Source: Flavobacterium zhairuonense
GTDB taxonomy: Bacteria > Bacteroidota > Bacteroidia > Flavobacteriales > Flavobacteriaceae
Reading direction: 5' to 3'
Assembly (NCBI RefSeq): GCF_004352915.1
Contig: NZ_SJSY01000065.1
Span: 101,414-165,413 of the forward strand
DNA: 64,000 nucleotides
The notes under the pieces were generated by a model that searched no databases, was not told the DNA's origin, and worked only from the letters and a program-made list of their open reading frames with translations. Made by a program: the position numbers and the translations under genes. Below are positions 16,561 through 26,300 of this stretch, one piece after another; positions within the stretch are counted from its first letter, which is position 1, and the number at the start of each line of letters is the position of its first letter.

Positions 16561-18060
16561 ATGAAAACGACAAACTCATTATCGCAATCACACAAGATTT
16601 TATTTCTGAATACGCTGGCATTTACAATCTGTTTTGCCTGCTGGACCTTAAACGGAGTTTTAGTAACCTTTTTGGTCGATAACGGAATTTTCCATTGGGA
16701 TGTTATTCAAGTTGGATGGCTTTTGGGAATTCCGATTCTAACTGGATCAATCATGCGTCTCCCAATCGGAATTTTGACGGATAAATTTGGAGGCAAATAT
16801 GTTTTTTCACTCTTATTATTATTAAGTTCGATTCCGCTTTTCCTCCTTCCCTATGCTGACAGTTTTGCCATGTTTGCTTTATTGAGCTTCTTATTCGGAA
16901 TGGTCGGAACCAGCTTTGCAGTAGGAATTGGCTACACTTCAATCTGGTATCCAAAAGAATGGCAAGGACGCGCCTTAGGAATTTTCGGAATGGGAAATGC
17001 CGGTGCCGCCATTACAACGTTTTTAGCTCCTTCATTATTAAATCATTTTTCAGTAAATGATCCACAAAATGGCTGGAAAGTTCTTCCTGTTATTTATGCT
17101 GTTTCTTTAGTTGTAATTGGCATTGCCTTTTTACTTTTCACTCAAAACAAAAAACCAGAAAGCAGTACCAAAACGGTTTCACAAATGCTTGTGCCATTAA
17201 AATCTCAAAGAGTTTGGAGATTTGGAGCTTATTATTTCTTGGTTTTTGGTTGTTTTGTGGCCTATTCACAATGGCTTTTACCAAATTTCATGAACGTGTA
17301 TCAAACCAGTTTAGTAATGGGCGGTTTATTTGCAACTATGTTTAGTTTGCCTTCTGGTGTTATTAGAGCCTTTGGAGGTTATTTATCTGATAAATTCGGA
17401 GCAAGAAAAGTAATGTATTGGGTTTTGGGTTCTTCGGTAATTTTAAGCGCATTATTATCAATTCCAAAAATGGAAATCACCACTTCCGGTCCTGGAATAC
17501 TAGCCGCTAAAAAAGGCGTTGTAAACCAAATCAGCGATAAAACCGTAAAAGTTGGAGATAAAGAATATCCAATTGCGCAAAAAACAGCAAATACAGCTCA
17601 AAATACGATTTTCCCAACGACTTCAAGCTGGCAAGATGTAGTAGTATCACACAATCAAAGCGTTGCGAAAAAAGAGCTTATCGCCAAAGGAGTAACGGTT
17701 ATTAAATTTGATGCCAATATGTGGGTTTTCTTGGTTCTCGTAATTCTAATTGGGATTTCTTGGGGAATTGGAAAAGCGGCGGTTTACAAACATATTCCAG
17801 AATATTTCCCTAATGAAGTTGGTGTTGTAGGCGGAATGGTTGGAATGATTGGCGGTTTAGGCGGTTTCTTTGGCCCAATTATCTTCGGATATTTATTGAC
17901 CGCAACCGGAATCTGGTCAAGCTCATGGATTTTTATTTTGCTATTCTCAACTGGTTGTTTAGTTTGGATGCATTATACCATTACCAAAAAGGTTAAAGAG
18001 AAAAAAGTAGCATTAGAAAAACCAGCTAAAGAACAACAACTTGCTCCTGCGATGAATTAA
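16561..18060 (+). CDS. narK: Nitrate/nitrite transporter, MFS family
   Basis: A 499-residue inner-membrane permease of the NNP (nitrate/nitrite porter) group with about twelve transmembrane helices. Visible signatures are RLPIGILTDKFGGKYVF and the NNP motif G-x-x-x-G-N-A-G-A-A in GIFGMGNAGAAITTF, repeated in the second half as the glycine-rich GGMVGMIGGLGGFFGP. An extra, mostly hydrophilic stretch at about residues 303-383 interrupts the helices of the second half. It probably brings in nitrate for the fused reductase encoded downstream. The promoter carries the shared nitrate element. Confidence 0.92.
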   Translation: MKTTNSLSQSHKILFLNTLAFTICFACWTLNGVLVTFLVDNGIFHWDVIQVGWLLGIPILTGSIMRLPIGILTDKFGGKYVFSLLLLLSSIPLFLLPYADSFAMFALLSFLFGMVGTSFAVGIGYTSIWYPKEWQGRALGIFGMGNAGAAITTFLAPSLLNHFSVNDPQNGWKVLPVIYAVSLVVIGIAFLLFTQNKKPESSTKTVSQMLVPLKSQRVWRFGAYYFLVFGCFVAYSQWLLPNFMNVYQTSLVMGGLFATMFSLPSGVIRAFGGYLSDKFGARKVMYWVLGSSVILSALLSIPKMEITTSGPGILAAKKGVVNQISDKTVKVGDKEYPIAQKTANTAQNTIFPTTSSWQDVVVSHNQSVAKKELIAKGVTVIKFDANMWVFLVLVILIGISWGIGKAAVYKHIPEYFPNEVGVVGGMVGMIGGLGGFFGPIIFGYLLTATGIWSSSWIFILLFSTGCLVWMHYTITKKVKEKKVALEKPAKEQQLAPAMN

Positions 18061-18076
18061 GAAAAAAAGCACTTCA

Positions 18077-18213
18077 ACACATAGAAACATAGAATTTTAC
18101 AATCTAAAAAAAAGAGTGAAAGAAACAAGTTTCCACAAATAGCTAGACTATGTTCATTTAAATTAGCGAAACGCCTTTCTTTAAATCCTCAAACAACTAT
18201 GTTTCTATGTGTT
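18077..18213. repeat. Family B inverted repeat, copy 3
   Basis: CACATAGAAACATAG pairs with CTATGTTTCTATGTG. It separates narK from the porin gene and could act as a terminator. Confidence 0.65.
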
Positions 18214-18325
18214 AAAAATAATTTCCTCCTACAAGGTCAGAGAAAAATCAAAAAAATAACCAACAATACTAGCAAAGGCTTATTTTTCTTATAAATTTAC
18301 GCCCGAAGAAAAAAATACCAAACCC

Positions 18326-19585
18326 ATGAAACAAATCAAAACCATAATTCTACTGCTTCTAGGATCTACAGCATTACTTCAGGCGCAGGAACTAGACGTA
18401 AATTTACAAATAAGGCCACGCTTTGAATATCGCAATGGTTACAAAACCTTATTACCTTACGGACAGGAAGGCACATCGCAAATTTCACAACGTTCCCGTT
18501 TAGGTTTCAATTATAAACAAGAAGACTTAATCGTTAAATTGACATTGCAAAATACCAGAACATGGGGAGATGTAGTACCAAATGCAGTTGCTGATAAAAA
18601 TGGAGTTGCCGTTTTCGAAGCTTGGGCACAATATAATTTCACTGAAAAATGGAGTTCACGATTAGGACGTCAAGTACTTTCTTATGACAATCAGCGTATT
18701 TTGGGAGAACAAGACTGGGGACAGCAAGCGCAGAGTCACGACGCGCTTACGGTGACTTTTCATACCGAAACACAGAAATTGGACTTTGGAGGCGCTTACA
18801 ATTCTACAGCCGAAAACACGTTTCAAACTCCTTATACTGTTGCTAATTACAAAGCAATGCAATATGCGTGGTATCATAATCAATTCAGTGATGCTTTTGG
18901 CTTGAGTTTTCTTGCATTAAATACAGGTTACGAATATGCCAATGCTGACGCTAAACTTCTAGTAGATTACAAACAGACTTTTGGTCCTTATTTGACTTAT
19001 AAAAACAGTAAAATCGATACAAATTTCTGGCTTTACGGACAAACCGGAAAAAGCACCGACAGACAAGTGAGCGCTTTTGATGTTGCGGCAAATTTCAATT
19101 ACAATATCACAGCTGCCTTTAAAGCTGGTTTAGGATATGAATTTCTTTCTGGAAAAGCGACAAATGACGGCAGTTCAGTAATCAAGTCCTTCAATCCTAT
19201 TTTTGGAACCAACCACGGTTTTAATGGTTTTATGGACTATTTTTATGTTGGAAATCATTTAAATAGTGTGGGTTTACAAGATGCTTTTATCAAACTGGGT
19301 TACAATGTAAACAAATGGCAGTTTGGCTTGAGCCCCCATGCGTTTTTAGCTGCTGCTGATGTGGTGACTCCGTTAAATGAAAAAATGGATTCTTATCTAG
19401 GAACTGAGATTGATGCTTCTTTTGGTTATACTTTCAAAAAAGACATTATAGTTACAGGAGGTTACTCTCAAATGTTTGGTTCAAAAACGATGGAATTTAT
19501 CAAAAACGGAGACGCTGATCATACCAACAATTGGGCTTGGTTGATGATTTCTGTAAATCCGAGAATTTTTAACTGGAAAAAATAA
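18326..19585 (+). CDS. Outer-membrane porin, alginate-export family
   Basis: A 419-residue beta-barrel with a cleavable signal peptide (MKQIKTIILLLLGSTALLQAQ). The start of the mature protein, VNLQIRPRFEYRNGY, and repeated alternating strands such as RSRLGFNYKQ, WSSRLGRQVLSYDNQRILGEQDWGQ and the aromatic end SVNPRIFNW fit the alginate_exp porin family. Such porins often sit with narK in Bacteroidota and are thought to let nitrate cross the outer membrane; that role is inferred from position. An intrinsic terminator follows. Confidence 0.82.
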   Translation: MKQIKTIILLLLGSTALLQAQELDVNLQIRPRFEYRNGYKTLLPYGQEGTSQISQRSRLGFNYKQEDLIVKLTLQNTRTWGDVVPNAVADKNGVAVFEAWAQYNFTEKWSSRLGRQVLSYDNQRILGEQDWGQQAQSHDALTVTFHTETQKLDFGGAYNSTAENTFQTPYTVANYKAMQYAWYHNQFSDAFGLSFLALNTGYEYANADAKLLVDYKQTFGPYLTYKNSKIDTNFWLYGQTGKSTDRQVSAFDVAANFNYNITAAFKAGLGYEFLSGKATNDGSSVIKSFNPIFGTNHGFNGFMDYFYVGNHLNSVGLQDAFIKLGYNVNKWQFGLSPHAFLAAADVVTPLNEKMDSYLGTEIDASFGYTFKKDIIVTGGYSQMFGSKTMEFIKNGDADHTNNWAWLMISVNPRIFNWKK

Positions 19586-19613
19586 TTTTTCTTTAAAATT
19601 AGCTTCTAAAAAT

Positions 19614-19650
19614 TACCCTTTTACAAAATCGTAAAAGGGTATTTTTTTTT
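19614..19650 (+). terminator. Intrinsic terminator after the porin gene
   Basis: The 11-bp stem TACCCTTTTAC / GTAAAAGGGTA with a six-base loop is followed by nine or more T residues. Confidence 0.85.
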
Positions 19651-19685
19651 TGACTTACAAAATCGTTTTATATACATTAATTATT

Positions 19686-19693
19686 TATATTTG
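19686..19693 (+). promoter_or_regulatory. -7 element before a small secreted protein gene
   Basis: TATATTTG matches TAnnTTTG. It contains the TTG that would otherwise be taken as an upstream start, so the downstream ATG is preferred. Confidence 0.5.
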
Positions 19694-19723
19694 AAACGAT
19701 TAAGAACCCCAAATTCTATCCAA

Positions 19724-20089
19724 ATGAAACCATTTCTAAAATTGTCTTTGCTGACATTTATTGTCACGCAAACAGGTATCGCCGAAAAATACGATGATAC
19801 CTTAATTTCGAAAAACTCCGAAATTAATTTTGCAAAAACGCAAAAAAGAGGAATCAAAAAAAACAACATAGTTTATTATGTTGAAAATGATTTGCAAACA
19901 ATCTCTGCTTACAAAAGAAAAAAGTTGAAGTGGCAAACTAATGTTATTTCGGCTTGCGGAAAACCAAAAAATGGAAATCCTGAAATTAGGTATGTTGGTT
20001 ACAACTCCAACAAACTACTTATTGTGATGGGAAAACATCATTTTGCAGAAATTGACATTAATTCCGGCACAACAAAACTTGTTGGTTAA
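19724..20089 (+). CDS. Hypothetical exported protein
   Basis: A 121-residue protein that I do not recognise. The N-terminus MKPFLKLSLLTFIVTQTGIA looks like a signal peptide. The rest alternates short beta strands: NIVYYVENDLQTISAYKRKKLKWQTN, marked by VENDLQTI, and IRYVGYNSNKLLIVMGKHHFAEIDINSGTTKLVG, marked by KHHFAEIDINSG, a pattern like a single blade of a PQQ- or WD-type propeller. It has its own promoter and a terminator on each side, so it is monocistronic. Low-complexity or transfer signs are not seen. Confidence 0.55.
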   Translation: MKPFLKLSLLTFIVTQTGIAEKYDDTLISKNSEINFAKTQKRGIKKNNIVYYVENDLQTISAYKRKKLKWQTNVISACGKPKNGNPEIRYVGYNSNKLLIVMGKHHFAEIDINSGTTKLVG

Positions 20090-20122
20090 GAGTAAAACTA
20101 TGATTAAAATACAGCTATAATT

Positions 20123-20160
20123 TGCCTTTTTTCAAAATTGAGAAAAGGCATTTTTGTTTT
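20123..20160 (+). terminator. Intrinsic terminator
   Basis: TGCCTTTT pairs with AAAAGGCA, followed by TTTTTGTTTTT. Confidence 0.8.
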
Positions 20161-20242
20161 TGAAGAAACTGATTTCAAACTTCTAAATAAGTATATTTGA
20201 TAAGCATTTCGGTTATTTAATTTCTTAAGAGCTATTTTAAAC

Positions 20243-20956
20243 ATGAAACTCATCGCTTGGAATTGCAATATGGCATTCAGAAAAAAAGCTCAGTATATTC
20301 AAGCTTTCAATCCTGATATTGCTGTAATTTCTGAATGTGAAAACCCAGAAAAACTCAAATTTCCAGACGGTACAAAATTACCTTCAGATATAATTTGGTA
20401 CGGCACAAATCCGAATAAAGGAATTGGTGTTTTTTCTTATGGTGATTATAGATTTCAACTTTTGGAATGCCATAATCCAGATTTCAAAAATATCCTTCCT
20501 ATTGCCGTTACTGGCGGAAAAATTGATTTTACTTTATTTGCCATTTGGGCAAATAATCCTGCTGACAAAGACGGAGCTTATGTAACTCAAATTTGGAAAG
20601 CGATTAATTATTATGAAGATTTGATCAAAGAAACCAAAACCATTTTAATTGGAGATTTCAACAGCAATGCGATTTGGGACAAACCACGAAGAGAAGGAAA
20701 TCATACCACTGTGGTAAATAAATTAGCCGAAAAGAAAATTTTCAGCACGTATCATAAATATTTCAATCAAATTCAAGGCAAAGAAGAACATCCGACTTGG
20801 TATTTGTATCGTCATGAAAACAAACCCTATCATCTTGATTATTGTTTTGCTTCAAATGATTTTATTGAGGCTTTAGAACAGGTCGAAATTGGACGTTATC
20901 AAGATTGGACAATGTATAGTGATCATAAACCTTTAATCATTAAATTTACTTTATAA
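20243..20956 (+). CDS. Endonuclease/exonuclease/phosphatase family protein
   Basis: A 237-residue EEP-superfamily hydrolase. The metal-dependent phosphodiesterase motifs are present: Asn in LIAWNCNMAF, Glu in AVISECEN, the GDFNSNAIWD motif, and the terminal SDHKPLIIKF with the catalytic Asp-His pair. No signal peptide is visible, so it is probably cytoplasmic. Whether it acts on DNA, RNA or a small phosphodiester is not clear. Preceded by a terminator, it begins a new unit. Confidence 0.78.
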   Translation: MKLIAWNCNMAFRKKAQYIQAFNPDIAVISECENPEKLKFPDGTKLPSDIIWYGTNPNKGIGVFSYGDYRFQLLECHNPDFKNILPIAVTGGKIDFTLFAIWANNPADKDGAYVTQIWKAINYYEDLIKETKTILIGDFNSNAIWDKPRREGNHTTVVNKLAEKKIFSTYHKYFNQIQGKEEHPTWYLYRHENKPYHLDYCFASNDFIEALEQVEIGRYQDWTMYSDHKPLIIKFTL

Positions 20957-21007
20957 TTTTAGGTCTGTAATTTAAAATACGACTAAAAATGGAATCAATA
21001 ATACAAT

Positions 21008-21712
21008 ATGAAGAAAATCGTATCCTTAGTATTTATTATCTCTATTATACTATTGACAAGCTGTAAAAAAGAAATTTCAGATCTAGAATTTGAAAAAAAC
21101 GTAATGACCGAAATTTTCCCGAGCTTAATTGATTCAACTTACATTGATTATAGATTTTTCAGTGTTGTTAAACCACCTCTTTACGGAAAAATAATATTTG
21201 ACGATAATGGTAATAAAATTGGCATTGATACTACAAATGCAAAAGCAAATTATGAACGAGAATTATTAGAACAAAAATCTAAAATGGCTCAAATCGAAAA
21301 AGATACTTCAAAACTAATTCTTGCATTTAATCCCATTTTAAAATATGATCAAGAAGATTTAACAGAATACTTTAAAACACATTTTAAAAAAGCAAAAACT
21401 TTAATTCCCAAAGCAACAAAAGACAGTGTATATTTATTCGAGTACAAAAACATAAAGCTTTCAAATAAATTTAAAATAAAAGACATTTCGCTATTCCCAA
21501 AAGGAAGAGAAATCTGGAAAACAAAATACCCATTTATTTTTAATGGAGTCATCTATTTCACGAGAATTCAATTTGATCTAGATAAAAGATTTGGAATTTT
21601 AAATGGTGGCTTTACTTGTGACAGACATTGTGGACAAGGCTTCAGAATCTTTATAAAAAAAGTGAACGAAAAATGGATTATTGATAAAGTAGAAAGCACT
21701 TGGGTTTCTTGA
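21008..21712 (+). CDS. Hypothetical lipoprotein
   Basis: A 234-residue protein of unknown function. MKKIVSLVFIISIILLTSC is a lipoprotein signal with cysteine 19 as the expected acylated residue. The mature part is charged, with the C-terminal segment FTCDRHCGQGFRIFIKKVNEKWIIDKVESTWVS, marked by DRHCGQGF and KWIIDKVESTWVS, resembling a stand-alone NTF2-like or SnoaL-type closing strand pair. It is 51 bases after the EEP gene and 35 before a methyltransferase, so the three could be cotranscribed. Confidence 0.6.
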   Translation: MKKIVSLVFIISIILLTSCKKEISDLEFEKNVMTEIFPSLIDSTYIDYRFFSVVKPPLYGKIIFDDNGNKIGIDTTNAKANYERELLEQKSKMAQIEKDTSKLILAFNPILKYDQEDLTEYFKTHFKKAKTLIPKATKDSVYLFEYKNIKLSNKFKIKDISLFPKGREIWKTKYPFIFNGVIYFTRIQFDLDKRFGILNGGFTCDRHCGQGFRIFIKKVNEKWIIDKVESTWVS

Positions 21713-21747
21713 ATATTCAATTTAAAACTTAAACCAACTTAAAAATA

Positions 21748-22371
21748 ATGAACAACACCTGGACTCAAAGATGGGATGACCGTTACAAAACCGAAGAATT
21801 TGCATACGGAGAAGAACCCAACAATTACTTAAAAGAACAAATTGAAAAACTACAAACAGGCACAATTCTTTTCCCCGCTGAAGGTGAAGGAAGAAATGCC
21901 GTTTTTGCAGCAAAACTAGGATGGGAAGTTTCAGCTTTTGATATTAGTGAAGAAGGCAGAAACAAAGCGCTTCTATTAGCCAAAAACAATAATGTTTCAA
22001 TTGATTATCAAGTTGGCGAACTGGAAATACTAGATTTTGAACCAGCACAATTTGATGCAATAGCTTTAATTTATGCACATTTCCCGGCTGAAATTAAATC
22101 GGAAATTCATCAACAGCTGAATATTTTATTAAAAAAAGATGGCATTATTATTTTTGAAGCTTTCAGCAAAAAACATTTAGAATATGTAACCAAAAACGAA
22201 AAAGTCGGCGGACCAAAAGACATCGAGTCTCTTTTTTCAATAGAAGAAATCAAAGCTGATTTTCCAAATTATGAAATCACTGAATTAGAAGAAAAAGAAA
22301 TCGAACTCAACGAAGGTTTATTCCATAACGGAACAGGTTCTGTAATTCGATTTGTGGGAAGAAAAAAATAA
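21748..22371 (+). CDS. SAM-dependent methyltransferase, TehB-like
   Basis: A 207-residue cytoplasmic methyltransferase. The N-terminus [24 protein letters not shown] (marked by [13 protein letters not shown]), a modified motif [30 protein letters not shown] at strand 2 and [11 protein letters not shown] are typical of the TehB/thiopurine-type methyltransferases found in Bacteroidota. Family members methylate oxyanions or thiols. The substrate is not predictable. Confidence 0.78.
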   Translation: MNNTWTQRWDDRYKTEEFAYGEEPNNYLKEQIEKLQTGTILFPAEGEGRNAVFAAKLGWEVSAFDISEEGRNKALLLAKNNNVSIDYQVGELEILDFEPAQFDAIALIYAHFPAEIKSEIHQQLNILLKKDGIIIFEAFSKKHLEYVTKNEKVGGPKDIESLFSIEEIKADFPNYEITELEEKEIELNEGLFHNGTGSVIRFVGRKK

Positions 22372-22380
22372 ATACCCGAC

Positions 22381-22423
22381 GTAGAGACGTATGCGGTAAA
22401 GACGCACTGCAGTGCGTCTCTAC
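22381..22423. repeat. Short dispersed palindrome
   Basis: GTAGAGACG and CGTCTCTAC flank the perfect 18-bp palindrome GACGCACTGCAGTGCGTC. It lies between two convergent genes and could terminate both. Confidence 0.6.
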
Positions 22424-22470
22424 AATGAGAAATCTTTGCAACTTTGTACCTTTGTAACTTTGCACCTCTT

Positions 22471-23175
22471 TTAAAAATATTTATGCTCCATAATCTCAGA
22501 TCTTAACTCTGAAATTCCTAAAATCCCAACACGTTTTCCTTCCGTTTTAATCAACGCTTCTTTTTTAAGACTAGACAAAATACGTATTGCTTGTTCTTCT
22601 GTAGTTCCAGCAAAATCTGCAATTTCCTTTCGCGAAAGCTCAATATCAATTAGACCATTAGTTTGTCCGAATTTGCGATGAATATAAAGCAGCAAATCAA
22701 TTACGCGTTCACGAACATTCATGTGAGCGATTTTGCGAATATTGTTTTCACTTTTATTTAATTCCTCGGCATAAAACAACATTAAAGCATAGGTGAACTC
22801 AGGAACTTCTTTTAAAATTTCGAGCATCGTTTCGTTGCTGAAATTACACAAAACAGTATCTTCAAGCGCATAAGCACCAATTAAGTATTTTTTGCTTGTT
22901 CCAAATCCGCGGAAACCAATAATATCGCCGTTGGTAGTAAGACGTACGATTTGTTCGCGGCCGTTAATACCGGTTTTAACTGTTTTAGCTTTTCCTTTAC
23001 GGATGAAATAAAGCCCTTGAAAAGTCGCTCCTTCTTTAATAAATGAATCTGATTTTTTGCAGTTTACTTGCTGTTTCTGAGAAACATAGTTTTTCATCTG
23101 CTCTAAATGCAGGTGTTTCTTGATAAAACAATTTTCATTGGCACAAGAATAACAGAGAGTTTGCTCTTCTTTCAT
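22471..23175 (-). CDS. FNR-like Crp/Fnr family regulator
   Basis: A 234-residue regulator divergent from the nitrate reductase gene. The N-terminus has Cys8, Cys11 and Cys16 (CYSCANENC), and Cys110 lies in ALEDTVLCNF exactly where FNR has its fourth cluster ligand, so an oxygen-sensitive [4Fe-4S] cluster is plausible. A cyclic-nucleotide-type beta roll (about 35-125), a long dimer helix and a winged HTH follow. The recognition helix TEEQAIRIL keeps the Glu and Arg of FNR but has Ile instead of the FNR Ser, which may shift specificity from TTGAT. It probably controls the adjacent nas and other nitrate genes. Confidence 0.85.
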   Translation of the reverse strand: MKEEQTLCYSCANENCFIKKHLHLEQMKNYVSQKQQVNCKKSDSFIKEGATFQGLYFIRKGKAKTVKTGINGREQIVRLTTNGDIIGFRGFGTSKKYLIGAYALEDTVLCNFSNETMLEILKEVPEFTYALMLFYAEELNKSENNIRKIAHMNVRERVIDLLLYIHRKFGQTNGLIDIELSRKEIADFAGTTEEQAIRILSSLKKEALIKTEGKRVGILGISELRSEIMEHKYF

Positions 23176-23232
23176 GAGTCCTGATTTTTTATCTGATTAA
23201 AAACTAATTTCTTGTGGTTCTTTTAATTGCAT

Positions 23233-23291
23233 CAAAAATAAAAAAATAAATTTAAAAATTACGTATAAATACGTAAAAATACTTATTTTTG
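23233..23291. promoter_or_regulatory. Divergent fnr-like / nitrate reductase promoter region
   Basis: The minus-strand -7 box TATTTTTG (for the regulator) and the plus-strand -7 box TATTTTTG (for the reductase) flank the 18-bp dyad TTACGTATAAATACGTAA. Its core ACGTA-N4-TACGT has FNR-like 5-4-5 geometry, and it is centred about 41 bases before the expected regulator transcript start. Next to the reductase -7 box lies TACGTA-N4-TACTTA, the shared nitrate element. Confidence 0.65.
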
Positions 23292-23352
23292 TATACGTAA
23301 TTCATTTGCAACCTAAATAGATTTCAGAATTAGCATCTAAAAAAGAACTGTA

Positions 23353-26300
23353 ATGCAAACTACCAAAATCAAAACTACCTGTTCCTACTGCGGCGTTGGC
23401 TGTGGCATAATCGTGACCAACGATGCTAAAAATGGTGTAATGGTCGAAGGCGACAAAGATCATCCTGTAAACAAAGGAATGTTATGTTCTAAAGGAATGA
23501 ACCTGCACTACGTAGTTAATGACACCTCTGACCGAATTTTATATCCAGAAATGCGCGGCAGCAAATCATATCCGCTGGAACGCGTAAGTTGGGACACTGC
23601 TCTTGACCGAGCGGCTGCCGTCTTTTCTTCCATCATCAAAAAACATGGACCAGACAGCGTTGGTTTTTATATTTCAGGACAATGTTTAACTGAAGAATAT
23701 TATTTAGTCAATAAATTAGTAAAAGGTTTTTTGAAAACCAATAATATAGACACCAATTCCAGGCTCTGCATGAGTTCTGCAGTTGTGGGTTATAAAAAGA
23801 CATTTGGAGAAGATTCGGTTCCAATTGCTTACGATGATATCGAATTGGCAGATACTTTTTTAATTACAGGCGCAAATCCTGCTTGGTGCCACCCTATTCT
23901 ATTCAGAAGACTTGAAAAACACAAAGAGAAAAATCCGAAAACTAAAATAATCTGCATCGATCCGAGAAGAACAGATACAGCAGCTTTCGCTGATTTACAC
24001 TTACAGATTATTCCGGGATCAGATATTATTTTATATCACGCAATTGCGAGACGAATTATCGAGAAAGGTTATGTAGATCACGATTTTGTAAAAAACCACG
24101 CTGAGAATTTCAAACAATATAAAGACTTAGTTTTAGGAACTTCACTTGAAAAAGCTTCTAAACTTTGTGGCATTTCTGTAAACGATATTAAGCTTGCTGC
24201 TGATATTATAGGAAAAGCAAAAGGATTTATTTCACTTTGGGCGATGGGATTAAATCAAAGTGCGGTTGGTGTTGATAAAAATACGGCTTTGCTTAATTTA
24301 TCTTTATTAACAGGACAAGTTGGAAAACCGGGTTCTGGTCCATTTTCATTAACAGGTCAGCCAAACGCAATGGGCGGACGCGAAGTTGGCGGAATGGCGA
24401 CACTTCTAGCTGCACATAAAGACATTGCAAACCCCACACATCGCAAAGAAGTTGCCGATTTTTGGGGTGTTGACGAAATTTCAGATAAACCAGGCTTAAC
24501 AGCGACAGAAATGTTTGAAGCTTTAGAATCTGGAAAAATGAAAGCCGTTTGGATAATCTGTACGAATCCGTTAGTCAGTTTGCCTGATTCAAGAAGAGCC
24601 GAAAAAGCGCTTAAAAATGCCAAATTCGTAGTTGTTCAGGATATTTCGCATAATGCGGATACCGCCAAATTTGCCGATTTACTTTTACCTGCAGCCGGTT
24701 GGTTAGAAAAAGAAGGAACGATGACCAATTCGGAGCGTCGCATTTCATACTTGCCAAAAGGAATCAATGCGCCTGGAGAAGCACTTCCGGACATCGAAAT
24801 TTTAATTCGCTTTGCTAAAAAAATGAATTTCAACGGATTCAATTTTAATAATGCCGAAGAAATCTATAAAGAACATTGTGCACTTACCAAAAACACTAAT
24901 ATAGATATTTCGTTCTTAAATTATAACCGTTTAAAAACCGAAGGCACTTTTCAATGGCCAGTTCCTGATTACAATCATCCGGGAACTCCGAGATTGTTTA
25001 CAGATAAAAAATTCTATACGCCTTCGCAAAAAGCCATTTTTAATCTGCCAGTTTCGATTGAAAATACCTCAGTACAGCCAAATTCCGAATTTCCTTTTAT
25101 TTTAACAACAGGAAGAATTCGCGATCAATGGCACACAATGACAAAAACTGGGAAAGTATCGCGATTATTAACGCATATTCCAAGTCCAGTTTTAGAAATA
25201 AATCCGATTGACGCTTATAAAAACGATATTAAAAATGGAGACATTGTTACAGTAAGCAGTAAAAATGGTGAAGTTCGAGTAAAAGCAAAAGTAACGGACG
25301 CAATCAAAGAAAAAGTACTTTTCTTGCCAATGCACTGGGGGAAACAACTCGAAAATGATTTAAACCGAACGAATAATTTAACAAATACCGTTGTTGATCC
25401 CATTTCAAAAGAACCTGATTTCAAGTTCACCACCGTTTCCATTAAAAAATACGTAAAACCATTTCAAAAAATTGCCATTGTGGGCGCGGGAGCAGCTTCT
25501 TTCCGATTCATTCAAAACTATAGAGAATTCAATACTACCGACGAAATTATTGTGTTTTCTAATGAGATAAATCCGTTTTACAATCGTGTTTTGTTGCCTG
25601 AATACATGACTGGAGAATTCAGCTGGGAACAACTTTTGAAAGTCAGAGACGGCGAAGCTTTCAGCAAACTGAAAATAACAATGAAAGCTGGCGTTGCAAT
25701 CGAAAAATTAGATACCAAACAAAAAACAATCCTAGACAGTCAAGGCGAAATACATACTTTCGATTCGCTGATTATGGCTACTGGAAGCCGTCCTTTTGTA
25801 CCCGAAAATGCACAGCTTCATCTTCCAGGCCGATTTACAGTTAGAAAAAAAGAAGATGCCGATCGTTTGAAAAAACATCTTGACAGCACGAATCTTGCAC
25901 CAGAAGAACAGCACGTCGTAATTATTGGCGGTGGTTTATTAGGATTAGAATTGGCTGCAGCTCTAAAGCATAAAAAGGTAAAAACAACCATAATTCAACG
26001 TGCGTCTCGTTTGATGGAACGTCAACTGGATCTTATTTCGAGTAAGCTTTTGGCCGAAGAAGTACAGCTTCGCGATATTCAGATTTATTTTGATAATGAA
26101 GTCAGCACCGTTTTTGAAACCGATAATCCGAATGAAATCGAAATTGCTTTAAAAAGTGGCAAAATCATAACGGCAAATGCCATTGTATATACAATTGGAA
26201 CTATTCCGAATATCGAAATTGCACGTGAAAGCGGATTAGCCTGCGGACGTGGCGTAAAAGTCAATCAGTATTTGCAGACTTCAAATCCCGATATTTTTGC

